Shown: positions 1 through 8,275 of the stretch, in pieces
Position numbering within the stretch: the stretch's first letter is position 1
Layout: the number at the start of each line of letters is the position of its first letter
DNA from: Gammaproteobacteria bacterium
GTDB lineage: Bacteria; Pseudomonadota; Gammaproteobacteria; Ga0077536
NCBI GenBank assembly: GCA_030639105.1
Contig: DAOWDI010000272.1
Coordinates: 1 to 15,684, forward strand
Direction: 5' to 3'
DNA: 15,684 nt
Position numbers and translations under genes: made by a program
Notes under the pieces: model-generated
Databases searched by the model: none
The model's input: the letters and a program-made list of their open reading frames with translations, nothing else
What the model was told of the DNA's origin: nothing

Positions 1-624
1 CCCACATAGCACGGCGCGCCCGCCATGTCTCAGGATCGGATCATCGAGCACCCGCAGGCGCGACTCCAGTGCTCGCAAGGTCATTGTCCAACCGTCTTTA
101 AACTGCACATCTTCGGGCAGTGCCTCGATGAGCTCACGACCGAGTGTCGGTACGATCCCGGCGCGCGCGAGCACGCGCAGCAGCCGCGCCCTCGTTGGGT
201 GCTTGCCCCCGAAATCGGACCAGGCAAGGCCGCACAACTGCTGTTCGAGCAGCCCTTTCAAACAGTTCAGTTCACGCTGCATGTGCGCGACGGTGGCAGC
301 ATCGCTCCACAGACTCGCGCCGCCGTCGGATCCGAGGGTCTCTGCAATCGTCGGCGCTACCGTCTCGTGCTGTCCGGGATTGTCGTCCAATGCCTCTGAG
401 TGCTCGGCCGCACCTTTCTCCGCCGCGCGCTCGGCGGCCCTGGCTTTCGCCTGGTCGGCGAATTTCTGTACCAGTTCGTCATCGATCTCACCTTCGGCGG
501 TGATCAATTCGACCCCGTCATCGAGTTTACGGTTGGATAGGATGAGGACATCGGGACCCTGCTCCTGACGGACCTTCTCGAGCGCATTGCGCATACTCGC
601 GGCGAAATACCTGCGCACCTTCAT
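1..624 (-). CDS. flhF: FlhF, polar flagellum placement GTPase (5' part only, runs off the window)
   Basis: FlhF is an SRP-type (SIMIBI) GTPase that sets the site, and often the number, of polar flagella. The 208 codons present start MKVRRYFAASMRNALEKVRQ and continue with GPDVLILSNR, the usual FlhF N-terminal segment. An Ala/Glu-rich linker follows at about residues 55-80 and a helical N-domain at about 120-195. The gene is cut at GGRAVLCG, just where the P-loop of the G domain should begin, so no GTPase motif can be seen. The frame has no stop down to position 1. The ATG at 622-624 has a clear AGGAG 8 nt upstream. It follows flhA after a 50-nt spacer that shows no terminator, so it is probably cotranscribed with flhA. 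flhG/fleN would be expected next, outside the window (inference). Confidence 0.96.
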   Translation of the reverse strand, partial: MKVRRYFAASMRNALEKVRQEQGPDVLILSNRKLDDGVELITAEGEIDDELVQKFADQAKARAAERAAEKGAAEHSEALDDNPGQHETVAPTIAETLGSDGGASLWSDAATVAHMQRELNCLKGLLEQQLCGLAWSDFGGKHPTRARLLRVLARAGIVPTLGRELIEALPEDVQFKDGWTMTLRALESRLRVLDDPILRHGGRAVLCG

Positions 625-674
625 GTCATTTTCTCCTGACTTTCCTCATCGCTATTGGCGCCACCCGCTGCTAC

Positions 675-2795
675 CTACGCGGTGGCACCGTTCAACCCAA
701 CGGTATCATCACCGACGGTGGCGACAATCCTAAGCTGCGTCGTTCCCGGCACTTCGTTGTAGCCGAGCACATGCAGTCCCTTGATGCTGTGGCGCGCAAA
801 TCGCGATACGAAATCGCGCAGCCCATCCCCTACCAAAAGGACCGATGGCTGCCCCCCAACCTCCTGTCGTACGTGCGCCTCGTTGAGCGATTGCAGCATG
901 CGATTCGCCAGACCCGGCTCTATTGCCACGCCCGTCCCCGTCATTGATTCAAGCGAGTGTTGCAATATCTGTTCCAGTGAAGGATCGAGTGTGATAACGG
1001 GAAGCTCGTTCGCCAACCCGTTGATTTGCTGAACGATTGATCGACCTAGTGCGGTGCGTACGGCAGCCGTCAAGGTGACGGAGTCTTGACTCTTGAGCCC
1101 GTATTCGGACAGCACCTCGAGGATTGTGCGCACATCGCGTACCGGTACCTGCTCAGCCAAAAGGTTCTGCATGACTTTGACGACCGCACTCAAGGGCAGG
1201 ATGTTCGGGACGAGGTCTTCGACCAGCTTCGGTGTCACCTTCGCCAGACCATCGAGGAGTTGCTGTACTTCATCATGACCCAGCAGTTCATGCGCGTGCT
1301 CCTGCACAATCTGGCTCATATGCGTCGCGACGACGGTACTCGCATCCACTACGGTGTAGCCAAATGCCTGTGCCTGTTCGCTTTGATCCTCACCGATCCA
1401 CACGGCCTCAAGATTGAATACCGGATCCTTCACGGTATTTCCCTTGAGTTCACCGTATACCTTTCCTGGGTTAATCGCGAGATCCTGATCCGCGAAGATC
1501 GATGCCTGGGCGATTGTCGTACCGTGCATAGTGATGCGGTAAGTCGTCGCGTCGAGGTCGAGGTTGTCACGGATATGCACGGCCGGAACCAGGAAGCCGA
1601 GTTCCTGAGAAAGCTTCTTGCGCACACCACGCAGGCGATTCAACAGCTGTCCGTTCTGGTTGCGGTCGACCAGCGGGATCAAGCGGTAGCCGACTTCGAG
1701 CCCGATCGCATCGAGCGGCGCAACATCATCCCACGTCAATTCCTTGGTCTCCGGCGGAGGGGGTGGCGGCAATGCAATCTCTTCCTCGCGGCGGCGTGCG
1801 AGTACACGTTGGTACTGCCAATAAGCACCACCGGCGGCGGCGCCCGCGATCAGCAGAAAGGCAATATTCGGCATACCGGGGATGGTGCCCATGAGGCCGA
1901 TCAAGGCGGCGGTCACCGCCAATGCCTTGGGGTTGTCGAACAGTTGGCTCAGCACCTGATCGCCGACGTCTTGTTCCGCCGAAACCCGCGTGACCATGAT
2001 GGCCGCGGCGGTGGCGAGAAACAAAGAAGGGATCTGCGCGACGAGGCCGTCGCCGATAGTCAACAGCGTGAAGACCCGCATCGCCTCGCCAATGGCCATG
2101 CCATGTTGAAGCGTCCCGATCGCAAGTCCGCCGAGGATATTGATGACCAGGATCAATATCCCGGCAACGGCATCACCCCTGACAAATTTACTGGCGCCGT
2201 CCATGGCGCCATAGAAATCCGCTTCTTGCGCCACTTCCGCGCGCCGCGATTTGGCTTCCTCCTGGGTGATGATGCCCGCGTTGAGGTCGGCATCGATCGC
2301 CATCTGTTTGCCCGGCATTGCATCAAGGGTGAACCGTGCGCTGACCTCGGAGATCCGTCCGGCGCCCTTGGTAACGACGACAAAGTTGATGATGACCAGG
2401 ATCGCGAATACGACAAAACCAACTGTATAGTTGCCGCCGACGACAAAATCGCCAAAGGACTGGATAACATTGCCGGCGGCGCCGGTCCCGGTATGCCCAT
2501 TGAGCAGCACGACCCGCGTGGACGCAACGTTCAATGACAGGCGCAGCAGGGTTGCTATCAGCAGAATGGTTGGAAATGCGGCGAAATCGAGTGGGCGACG
2601 TGCATAAATCCCTGCGAGCAATATGACCAGCGCCAAGGAAATATTGAAGGTAAACAATATATCCAACAGGAATGCCGGCAACGGCACAACCATCATCGCC
2701 ATGATCACCAGCAGCAGTAGCGGTGTCCCCACCCCAACGGAGGAGACATACCTCAGGCCGGCCATGCTAAATAGATTTTGCGGTACCGTTGCCAC
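675..2795 (-). CDS. flhA: FlhA, flagellar type III export gate protein
   Basis: FlhA forms the ring of the flagellar export gate: a membrane domain that couples proton flow to export, and a cytoplasmic domain that docks chaperone-substrate complexes. The 706-residue product has the usual family length. Hydrophobic segments fill about residues 24-140 and 208-325. Between them lies the FHIPEP signature region (RFTLDAMPGKQMAIDADLNAG at 154-174, with MDGASKFVRGD at 198-208). The cytoplasmic domain starts near 350 after a linker with six consecutive prolines (343-348). The start is uncertain. The longest frame begins with GTG at 2793-2795, 18 nt after the flhB stop; an ATG at 2763-2765 (codon 11) is the other choice. 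Neither has a convincing Shine-Dalgarno, so translation may depend on coupling to flhB (inference). Confidence 0.98.
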   Translation of the reverse strand: MATVPQNLFSMAGLRYVSSVGVGTPLLLLVIMAMMVVPLPAFLLDILFTFNISLALVILLAGIYARRPLDFAAFPTILLIATLLRLSLNVASTRVVLLNGHTGTGAAGNVIQSFGDFVVGGNYTVGFVVFAILVIINFVVVTKGAGRISEVSARFTLDAMPGKQMAIDADLNAGIITQEEAKSRRAEVAQEADFYGAMDGASKFVRGDAVAGILILVINILGGLAIGTLQHGMAIGEAMRVFTLLTIGDGLVAQIPSLFLATAAAIMVTRVSAEQDVGDQVLSQLFDNPKALAVTAALIGLMGTIPGMPNIAFLLIAGAAAGGAYWQYQRVLARRREEEIALPPPPPPETKELTWDDVAPLDAIGLEVGYRLIPLVDRNQNGQLLNRLRGVRKKLSQELGFLVPAVHIRDNLDLDATTYRITMHGTTIAQASIFADQDLAINPGKVYGELKGNTVKDPVFNLEAVWIGEDQSEQAQAFGYTVVDASTVVATHMSQIVQEHAHELLGHDEVQQLLDGLAKVTPKLVEDLVPNILPLSAVVKVMQNLLAEQVPVRDVRTILEVLSEYGLKSQDSVTLTAAVRTALGRSIVQQINGLANELPVITLDPSLEQILQHSLESMTGTGVAIEPGLANRMLQSLNEAHVRQEVGGQPSVLLVGDGLRDFVSRFARHSIKGLHVLGYNEVPGTTQLRIVATVGDDTVGLNGATA

Positions 2796-2813
2796 TTTAT
2801 TCTAATACCCGGT

Positions 2814-3938
2814 TCAGTATTGCAGTTCCGTCGGGATCGGTAGATCGACGACTAGCGCCTCAGCGGCCCGGCCGTCCTTGCGCTTCAACTGGAACACGTA
2901 AGCGAGCACCTGCGCGACGGCCACATACAGGCCTGCCGGGATCTCTCGATCGAGTTTCGTAGTGTGGAAGATTGAGCGCGCCAACGGGGGTGCTGAGAGG
3001 ATCGTTACACCGGATGCAGCTGCCAACTCACGAATCCGCAACGCCACCCGATCGGCACCCTTGGCAACCACACGCGGGGCCCTCATGGTGTCAGCATCGA
3101 AGCGTAGCGCTACTGCATAATGCGATGGGTTTGTCACCACGACATCCGCACGCGGCACTTCCTCCATCATCCGCCGGGTTGCAAGTTCTTGCTGCAGGCT
3201 CCGGATCCGAGTGCGCAGTTCGGGCGAACCTTCCTGTTGCTTATTCTCATCGGTGACCTCCTGACGCGTCATGCGCAGCTTGCGTCCGTACTCCCATAGC
3301 TGGTAGGGCACATCGATCAGCGCGATGATCATGGTGGCCAACGCACTGATCATGAATATCTTGAGCACGATGCGCCCACTATGCGCCAACCCTGCCTCAA
3401 TCCCTTCGAGGCCAAGCCCGGTGACGCTATCGAACTGGTGATAGAGAGCCGTCAGTGCAAACCCGAGAATAAGAACGAATTTCGCGAGCGCTTTGAACAT
3501 TTCAATCAATCCGCGCGCGCCGAACACCTTCTTGAGACCGGAAACCGGATCGAGGCGGTTCCACTTGAATGCACTCGCACCGGAGTTGAAAGACCAGCCG
3601 CCGATGGCAACCGGACCAAGTGCCGCGACAACGGTTAGTAACACCAACAAAGGAGCCAGCGCATCGAGTCCGGTCAGCACGGCGCTCACCGTCGCACTAT
3701 ACGTCTGCATCGGGTCGAAGATCTGCGCCCTGCTCAGCGAGAATCCTCCTCTGAGCAGATCCGTCAAGCCGGCAAAAAATCGGTCCGAACTTAGATAGAA
3801 GCCCAAGACGCCGGCGAGCAGGATCATCATCGTCGTAAGTTCACGCGACCGTGCGACGTCGCCCTTTTCGCGCGCATCACTGCGCTTTTTAGGCGTTGCC
3901 TCTTCGGTGCGTTCCTGTGCGGATTGATTGTCGGCCAC
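2814..3938 (-). CDS. flhB: FlhB, export gate and substrate-specificity switch protein
   Basis: FlhB is the export-gate protein whose self-cleavage in its cytoplasmic domain, together with FliK, switches secretion from rod/hook to filament substrates. The N-terminus has the family motif ERTEEATPKK. Membrane segments lie at about residues 37-50, 85-112, 148-168 and 190-212, followed by the charged linker and the FlhB_C domain. The cleavage motif reads N-P-S-H (residues 270-273, positions 3120-3131) where most family members have N-P-T-H. The GTG at 3936-3938 is chosen as start because GGGGAG (3948-3953) sits 9 nt upstream, giving a 374-residue protein. A TTG at 3942-3944, overlapping the fliR stop as TTGA, would add two residues but leaves only 3 nt to the same ribosome site. 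The gene follows fliR directly. Confidence 0.97.
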   Translation of the reverse strand: MADNQSAQERTEEATPKKRSDAREKGDVARSRELTTMMILLAGVLGFYLSSDRFFAGLTDLLRGGFSLSRAQIFDPMQTYSATVSAVLTGLDALAPLLVLLTVVAALGPVAIGGWSFNSGASAFKWNRLDPVSGLKKVFGARGLIEMFKALAKFVLILGFALTALYHQFDSVTGLGLEGIEAGLAHSGRIVLKIFMISALATMIIALIDVPYQLWEYGRKLRMTRQEVTDENKQQEGSPELRTRIRSLQQELATRRMMEEVPRADVVVTNPSHYAVALRFDADTMRAPRVVAKGADRVALRIRELAAASGVTILSAPPLARSIFHTTKLDREIPAGLYVAVAQVLAYVFQLKRKDGRAAEALVVDLPIPTELQY

Positions 3939-3940
3939 GC

Positions 3941-4720
3941 TCAAGCGCTCCCCAGCATCTCGCGCACCACCATAAATGCGGCGTCAAAGTTGGCGCGTAA
4001 ATGAATTTCCAGCGTGTCCAATGTTAAAAAGATCATGAACACACCGAACAGAATCATCACCGGAAAACCGACTGCGAAGACATTGAGCTGAGGCGCGGAT
4101 CGCGCCATTACGCCAAAAGAAAGGTTGACGACAAGCAGTGCGACAACAATGGGCAGCGCAATTGCCAGCGCGCCCGAAAACAATGTCCGGGACCAGTCAA
4201 CTATGAGTTCGAGCCCTTCACGACCGATCCCCGTCGATCCGATCGGCATAATCTTGAAGCTGTCGACGAGCGTCGAGATCAAGACCAGATGCCCCTCCAG
4301 CGAGAAGAACATCAAAGTTGTCAATATGATGTAGAACTGGCTCAACACCGGGACCTGCAAACCCGTCTGCGGATCGACGAGCGAGGCGAATCCCAAGCCC
4401 ATCTGCTGAGCGATGATCTGACCTGCCAGCTCGACGACGACAAACACCAGCCGGATCACGAGTCCGATCGCCGCACCGATCAATAGCTGCTGCGCCGCTA
4501 TCAATAGCCCGGTAGGACTAAAGATCACGACCGCCGGTGGCGGCGGCGCATGCGGAACAATAGCGGCACACAGCGCCAACGACAGGATGATCCGGGTCCG
4601 CCCGGGCACTGCGCGTGTACCGATGATCGGTGCGGCCATGACCATACCGGCAATACGCAAGAAGGGCCAGGACCACAGCCCAAGGAGATACATTATCTCG
4701 GCTTCGTTGATCGTGAGCAT
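3941..4720 (-). CDS. fliR: FliR, flagellar export gate membrane protein
   Basis: FliR is one of the three proteins (FliP, FliQ, FliR) that build the export channel inside the MS ring. The protein is mostly hydrophobic, with the family's WPFLRIAGMVMAAPIIG near the N-terminus and GQIIAQQMGLGFASLVDPQTG at about residues 100-120. The frame is open up to an ATG at 4793-4795 (284 residues), but that start lies inside the 3' end of fliQ and adds a polar, Asn-rich stretch not typical of FliR. The ATG at 4718-4720 gives MLTINEAEIM, aligns with the usual FliR start and yields 259 residues, the normal size, so it is preferred. No Shine-Dalgarno is evident in the AT-rich 46-nt spacer before it. The stop adjoins the flhB start. 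Confidence 0.96.
   Translation of the reverse strand: MLTINEAEIMYLLGLWSWPFLRIAGMVMAAPIIGTRAVPGRTRIILSLALCAAIVPHAPPPPAVVIFSPTGLLIAAQQLLIGAAIGLVIRLVFVVVELAGQIIAQQMGLGFASLVDPQTGLQVPVLSQFYIILTTLMFFSLEGHLVLISTLVDSFKIMPIGSTGIGREGLELIVDWSRTLFSGALAIALPIVVALLVVNLSFGVMARSAPQLNVFAVGFPVMILFGVFMIFLTLDTLEIHLRANFDAAFMVVREMLGSA
3948..3953 (-). promoter_or_regulatory. Shine-Dalgarno GGGGAG of flhB
   Basis: GGGGAG within the last codons of fliR lies 9 nt before a GTG (3936-3938) but only 3 nt before the alternative TTG (3942-3944). The spacing supports GTG as the flhB start. This is inference from spacing only. Confidence 0.5.
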
Positions 4721-4766
4721 GGGTTTATGGTTATTGTTTTGTTCTAAACGACTATCTAACGGTATT

Positions 4767-5036
4767 TCATCCAATAATCCCTGGAATAGATTCATAGAGT
4801 CGCAAGGTGTAATCCATCAGCACCCGAATAATGTAGGGGCCGCCAAACATCAGCACCGATACGGTGACGAGCAGCTTGGGAATGAAGCTCAAGGTCATTT
4901 CATTAATCTGCGTGGCGGCCTGAAACAGGCTGATTGTTAAGCCGACGGTCAGTGCGGGCAACAAGAGCAACAGCATGAGCAACAGAGTCACTTCAAGTGC
5001 ACGCTGTCCCAGGGTAATGATGAGTTCAGGCGTCAT
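4767..5036 (-). CDS. fliQ: FliQ, flagellar export gate membrane protein
   Basis: FliQ is the small export-gate subunit that packs around FliP-FliR in the inner membrane. The 89-residue product matches the family length exactly. It begins MTPELIITLGQRALEVTLLL and has two hydrophobic helices (about 15-38 and 52-73) separated by the conserved SLFQAATQINEMTLSFIPKL segment. The ATG at 5034-5036 follows the fliP stop (5054-5056) by 17 nt. The Shine-Dalgarno is weak, as expected for a gene translated right after its neighbour in an operon. Order and spacing (fliP-fliQ-fliR) are the standard export-gate arrangement. Confidence 0.98.
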   Translation of the reverse strand: MTPELIITLGQRALEVTLLLMLLLLLPALTVGLTISLFQAATQINEMTLSFIPKLLVTVSVLMFGGPYIIRVLMDYTLRLYESIPGIIG

Positions 5037-5053
5037 CTCGATAATAGCGATCT

Positions 5054-5791
5054 TTACACGTAGAAGCTCGCCGCCAGCGTACCAACGATCAGGGCCCAGC
5101 CATCGACGAGTACAAACAGCATGATCTTAAACGGCAGAGAAATGATTAGGGGCGACAACATCATCATGCCCATCGACATCAATACCGACGCAACCACGAG
5201 GTCGATGATCAGGAACGGGATGAAGATCAGAAACCCGATCTGGAATGCGGTCTTGAGTTCACTCGTAACGAAGGCCGGGACCAGGATCGACAACGGCACG
5301 GCCGCCGGGGGATCTCCCGGATCTTTGGCACCAAGTTCACTGAACAGCGTCAAATCGGCTTCACGAGTCTGTCCGAGCATAAATTCGCGTAAGGCCGGTG
5401 CGCCCCGCTCGAGCGCCTCCCCGATTTCAATTTCATCGGCCAAGTAAGGGTTGATAGCGTCTTCAAAGAGACGCTCGAAGACCGGGGTCATAATGAACAT
5501 AGTCAGAAACAGAGCAAGCCCGATGAGTACCTGGCTCGACGGCGTCTGCGCCGTACCGATAGCCTGACGCAGGATCGCCAGCACGATGATGATGCGGGTG
5601 AACGAGGTCATCGCGAGGACCAGCGCCGGCAATAGCGTCAGCGCCGTCATCAGGATCAGGATCTGCAGAGTCAGGGTATAGGTCTGAGTGCCGTCCTCAG
5701 CGATCGATACGGCGAACACGTCGAACCCGGTCTGCGCTTGAGCCAGCGCCGGGGTAATTACGCACAGCAGCGCCAGAATTGCGCGGCTCAC
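5054..5791 (-). CDS. fliP: FliP, flagellar export gate protein with signal peptide
   Basis: FliP is the main subunit of the export-gate pore. The 245-residue protein begins with a signal peptide ([20 protein letters not shown], likely cleaved after ALA or ALAQA), as in other FliP proteins. The conserved blocks [20 protein letters not shown] (about 51-70), [20 protein letters not shown] (about 166-185) and [13 protein letters not shown] (about 220-232) follow. The start is a GTG at 5789-5791 that overlaps the fliO TGA stop in the four bases GTGA. That suggests translational coupling, since no strong ribosome site precedes it. Confidence 0.98.
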   Translation of the reverse strand: MSRAILALLCVITPALAQAQTGFDVFAVSIAEDGTQTYTLTLQILILMTALTLLPALVLAMTSFTRIIIVLAILRQAIGTAQTPSSQVLIGLALFLTMFIMTPVFERLFEDAINPYLADEIEIGEALERGAPALREFMLGQTREADLTLFSELGAKDPGDPPAAVPLSILVPAFVTSELKTAFQIGFLIFIPFLIIDLVVASVLMSMGMMMLSPLIISLPFKIMLFVLVDGWALIVGTLAASFYV

Positions 5792-6216
5792 GGTGCCCGT
5801 CCGTCGCGCAGCGGTGCCTCAACGCATTCGACCATGTCCACGAACGATGATTGATCCGCTGGCGCCGTGGCAAATACGTGCAAGGCTTGTATGCGCCCCG
5901 GCGAGACACCCACCAACACGCGCTGTTTATCAACTTCAATCAATACGATACGGTCGCGCGTACTCACCGACACAGCGTCGACGATCTTGATATCGCTACC
6001 GTGTGTGGCGTGTAGAGACTTAAGCCGTTTGAGTATGGCCGCCGTGACCACGATGGCGGCGATGACAAGAAACAACCCCCCGCTCACCTTCGCCAGTTCC
6101 CACCCACCGATAGGCTCTACTTGCATCGCTTCCACCGCCGCAATCGGCGGCGCCTGGATCAGCAGCGGTATGACAATCTTCGTCAGTGCGCCACGCGAAA
6201 GACATCTTGTGATCAT
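5788..6216 (-). CDS. fliO: FliO, export gate assembly protein
   Basis: FliO helps FliP assemble into the export gate. The family is poorly conserved and is recognised by layout: a short N-terminal segment, one strong membrane helix (about residues 44-63, followed by KRLKSL) and a small cytoplasmic domain. That domain carries the typical [35 protein letters not shown] block (about 75-109). The length of 142 is ordinary. A second hydrophobic stretch near residues 12-28 could be a signal-like segment. The ATG at 6214-6216 follows the fliN stop by 6 nt, and the 3' end overlaps the fliP start by 4 nt. Identity rests on both the domain pattern and the fliN-fliO-fliP context. Confidence 0.93.
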   Translation of the reverse strand: MITRCLSRGALTKIVIPLLIQAPPIAAVEAMQVEPIGGWELAKVSGGLFLVIAAIVVTAAILKRLKSLHATHGSDIKIVDAVSVSTRDRIVLIEVDKQRVLVGVSPGRIQALHVFATAPADQSSFVDMVECVEAPLRDGRAP

Positions 6217-6222
6217 TGGTAT

Positions 6223-6654
6223 CTAGCCGAGCTTCTTGACCCGTTCCTGGGCGCTCACGACATCCGTCAAGCGAATACCGAACTTTTCATTGACGACGAC
6301 GACTTCGCCATGCGCGACCAGGGTCCCGTTGACCAGGACGTCAAGCGCTTCGCCGGCCAGGCGGTCGAGTTCCACCACCGATCCCTGGTTTAGCTGTAAC
6401 AGATTACGAATGCTCATGGCCGTCTGTCCAATCTCGACGGACAAGGTAACGGGAATGTCGAGGACGCCGTTTAAGTCGACAGTTTCATTCCGATCGCCGG
6501 CTGGACCCGGTTGCAGGTCATCCATTGGGGCCTGCCCTAGTGCGTCATCACCGCCGCCCACACCCGGTTCGCCTGCCCCCGTTTGCTCATTCATCGCCGC
6601 GGCCCACTCGCTTTCGTGGTCCTCAGCTTTATTCATCTGTTCTTCTTCGCTCAT
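6223..6654 (-). CDS. fliN: FliN, flagellar switch (C-ring) protein
   Basis: FliN, with FliM and FliG, forms the cytoplasmic C ring that controls rotation direction; it also binds FliH and helps bring export substrates in. The C-terminal SpoA domain is clear (about residues 64-140), with the family sequence LSVEIGQTAMSIRNLLQLNQ and then NGTLVAHGEVVVVNEKFGIR. The first 60 residues are acidic, Gly/Pro-containing and probably disordered, as in other FliN proteins of polar flagellates. The total of 143 is normal. Its ATG (6652-6654) overlaps the fliM stop in ATGA, implying coupled synthesis of the two C-ring proteins. Confidence 0.98.
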   Translation of the reverse strand: MSEEEQMNKAEDHESEWAAAMNEQTGAGEPGVGGGDDALGQAPMDDLQPGPAGDRNETVDLNGVLDIPVTLSVEIGQTAMSIRNLLQLNQGSVVELDRLAGEALDVLVNGTLVAHGEVVVVNEKFGIRLTDVVSAQERVKKLG

Positions 6655-7670
6655 TGTGCTGCTGGCCTCAATTTAAGGTTGGTGCCGCCAGACTCGCCGT
6701 GGTGAATCGTCTCAACGACCTTCAAGGCACAATTCCCCCTTGATGCGCCGAACTTAGCTCGAAAGACGGGCACCTGGTCGACCCGTGCGAGAACGGTATC
6801 CGGCAGTTCAATACCGAACACATCGCCCGGCTTCATCCGCGCGATGTCACCTAAGGTCATTTCCATCGTTGTCAAAGTGGCGTTCAAACGAACCTTTGCG
6901 GCCTTTATCTCATCCTGTAGCCGGCTGCTCCAGCGCGTATCTTTTTCTGATGTATCACTTTGAATGCCGGCATCCAGGAGATCACGGATCGGCTCGACCA
7001 TTGCATAGGGCATGGCGACCTGCAGGTACCCGGCGCCCGCTTCGACATCGACGTGAAAACTGGACACGACCACCACTTCACTCGGACTCACGATATTGGC
7101 GAACTGCGGATTGATTTCCGAATTGACATATTGAAATTCAAGCGGCAGTACCGGATTCCAGGCTTGCGTCAATCCCTCGAACACAATATCAAGCACCTTG
7201 CGCACGATGCGCATTTCGGTACCGGTGAAATCCCTGCCTTCGATCTTGGTGTGGAAGCGCCCGTCGCCGCCGAAGAAGCAGTCGACTAAGGAAAATACCA
7301 GCTTCGGATTAAAAATGACGAGCGCCGAGCCGCGCAGCGGCGGGATTTTGATGATATTCAGATTCGACGGCATGAGTAGGGTGTGCACATATTCACCGAA
7401 TTTGAGTACCTGGATGCCTTCGACCGCGACCACCGGCGAACGCCGCAGCGTATTGAATAGGCCGCTACGGAAGTTGCGTGCGAACCGCTCATTGATCATT
7501 TCCAAAGTCGGCATACGACCGCGGACGATGCGGTCCTGGCTGGTGAGGTCATAGGCGCCGATATCATCGGGGTCGGTAGGTTCGTCGGTATCGGTATCGA
7601 CATCACCGCCGTCGACCCCCGAAAGCAGCGCATCTATCTCTTCTTGAGAAAGCAGATCGGAACTGGACAT
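6651..7670 (-). CDS. fliM: FliM, flagellar switch (C-ring) protein
   Basis: FliM is the C-ring subunit that binds phosphorylated CheY and joins FliG to FliN. The N-terminal CheY-binding segment is visible (LSQEEIDALLSGV, residues 7-19). After an acidic linker, the middle domain carries the FFGGDGRFHTKIEGRDFTGTE stretch (132-152) with its GGxG loop (134-137). A SpoA-type domain follows at about 255-325. The length of 339 is normal. The intact CheY-binding segment implies that the motor is under chemotaxis control (inference). The ATG at 7668-7670 lies 5 nt after the fliL stop, without a strong ribosome site; the 3' end overlaps fliN by 4 nt. Confidence 0.98.
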   Translation of the reverse strand: MSSSDLLSQEEIDALLSGVDGGDVDTDTDEPTDPDDIGAYDLTSQDRIVRGRMPTLEMINERFARNFRSGLFNTLRRSPVVAVEGIQVLKFGEYVHTLLMPSNLNIIKIPPLRGSALVIFNPKLVFSLVDCFFGGDGRFHTKIEGRDFTGTEMRIVRKVLDIVFEGLTQAWNPVLPLEFQYVNSEINPQFANIVSPSEVVVVSSFHVDVEAGAGYLQVAMPYAMVEPIRDLLDAGIQSDTSEKDTRWSSRLQDEIKAAKVRLNATLTTMEMTLGDIARMKPGDVFGIELPDTVLARVDQVPVFRAKFGASRGNCALKVVETIHHGESGGTNLKLRPAAQ

Positions 7671-7675
7671 GGCGC

Positions 7676-8197
7676 TTACTGCATGACAAAACTGGTAAAA
7701 AACAGATCCTCGATGCCGGACTGGCCAGTCCGCGACTCGATGACCGTTTGCACCTCAGCAAGGGCTTCGGCGCGCAAGACCTCCTTACCCTCATGCGGAA
7801 TTAGATCCTCATAGAGCTGCCGTGAGAACAACAGGATGAGATTGTTCCGGATCACCGGCATGTGCTTTGTAATGGCCTCCTCCACGTCTTCATCGAAGGT
7901 CACGACGTTGAGTTCGGCCTTGAGGAATTTCGTCCGACTGTTCTGGTCTTGGAAATTGACGACGAATGCGGGGTTGAGCGGTACGTAGATAGCCTTGGCG
8001 CCCGCATCGGCGAGCGCGCCTTCAGCACCCTCTTTGCCTTGTGCGAGGGCGGCATCGTTCCCGCCGATGAGCATCATCGCGGCGCCGCCACCGCCGAGTA
8101 GGATCAGCGCAACAAGCGCGATGATCACGATTTTCGTGTTGCTGCCCGCTTGGGCCTCCTCACTACCGTCGATTTCAGTTTCCTTCTTCACGGCCAT
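7676..8197 (-). CDS. fliL: FliL, motor/stator-associated basal body protein
   Basis: FliL is an inner-membrane protein beside the stator that supports motor torque or stator activation. The 173-residue protein has a short polar N-terminus, one membrane helix (about 22-45, followed by IGG) and a periplasmic domain. That domain has the family blocks YVPLNPAFVVNF and FLKAELNVVTFD, and ends GIEDLFFTSFVMQ, a typical FliL C-terminus. It is the first gene of a compact set. A strong GGGGAGG (8205-8211) lies 7 nt before the ATG at 8195-8197, and a sigma-54-type promoter (8243-8258) lies just upstream. It therefore appears to start its own transcription unit through at least flhB (inference). Confidence 0.97.
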   Translation of the reverse strand: MAVKKETEIDGSEEAQAGSNTKIVIIALVALILLGGGGAAMMLIGGNDAALAQGKEGAEGALADAGAKAIYVPLNPAFVVNFQDQNSRTKFLKAELNVVTFDEDVEEAITKHMPVIRNNLILLFSRQLYEDLIPHEGKEVLRAEALAEVQTVIESRTGQSGIEDLFFTSFVMQ

Positions 8198-8242
8198 CAG
8201 CCAACCTCCCCAAAATGCTTAAGTGCTTATACCTCGGGATAC

Positions 8243-8258
8243 TGCAAACCGTATGCCA
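8243..8258 (-). promoter_or_regulatory. Sigma-54 (-24/-12) promoter of fliL
   Basis: On the minus strand the sequence reads TGGCAT-ACGGT-TTGCA, against the sigma-54 consensus TGGCAC-N5-TTGCW. The GG and GC elements are exactly 10 nt apart, as required. The predicted transcript start is near 8232, giving a leader of about 35 nt before the fliL ATG. A FleQ/FlrA- or FleR/FlrC-type activator would be needed, and one is encoded at the right edge of the window. Confidence 0.85.
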
Positions 8259-8275
8259 GCGATAGATCTCGTTAT

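Noticed and set aside
1086..2537. 483-codon open frame on the plus strand
   Set aside because: It is in exact codon register opposite flhA, has a biased Asp/His/Arg/Gln composition, no recognised domain and no ribosome site. It is a mirror of flhA.
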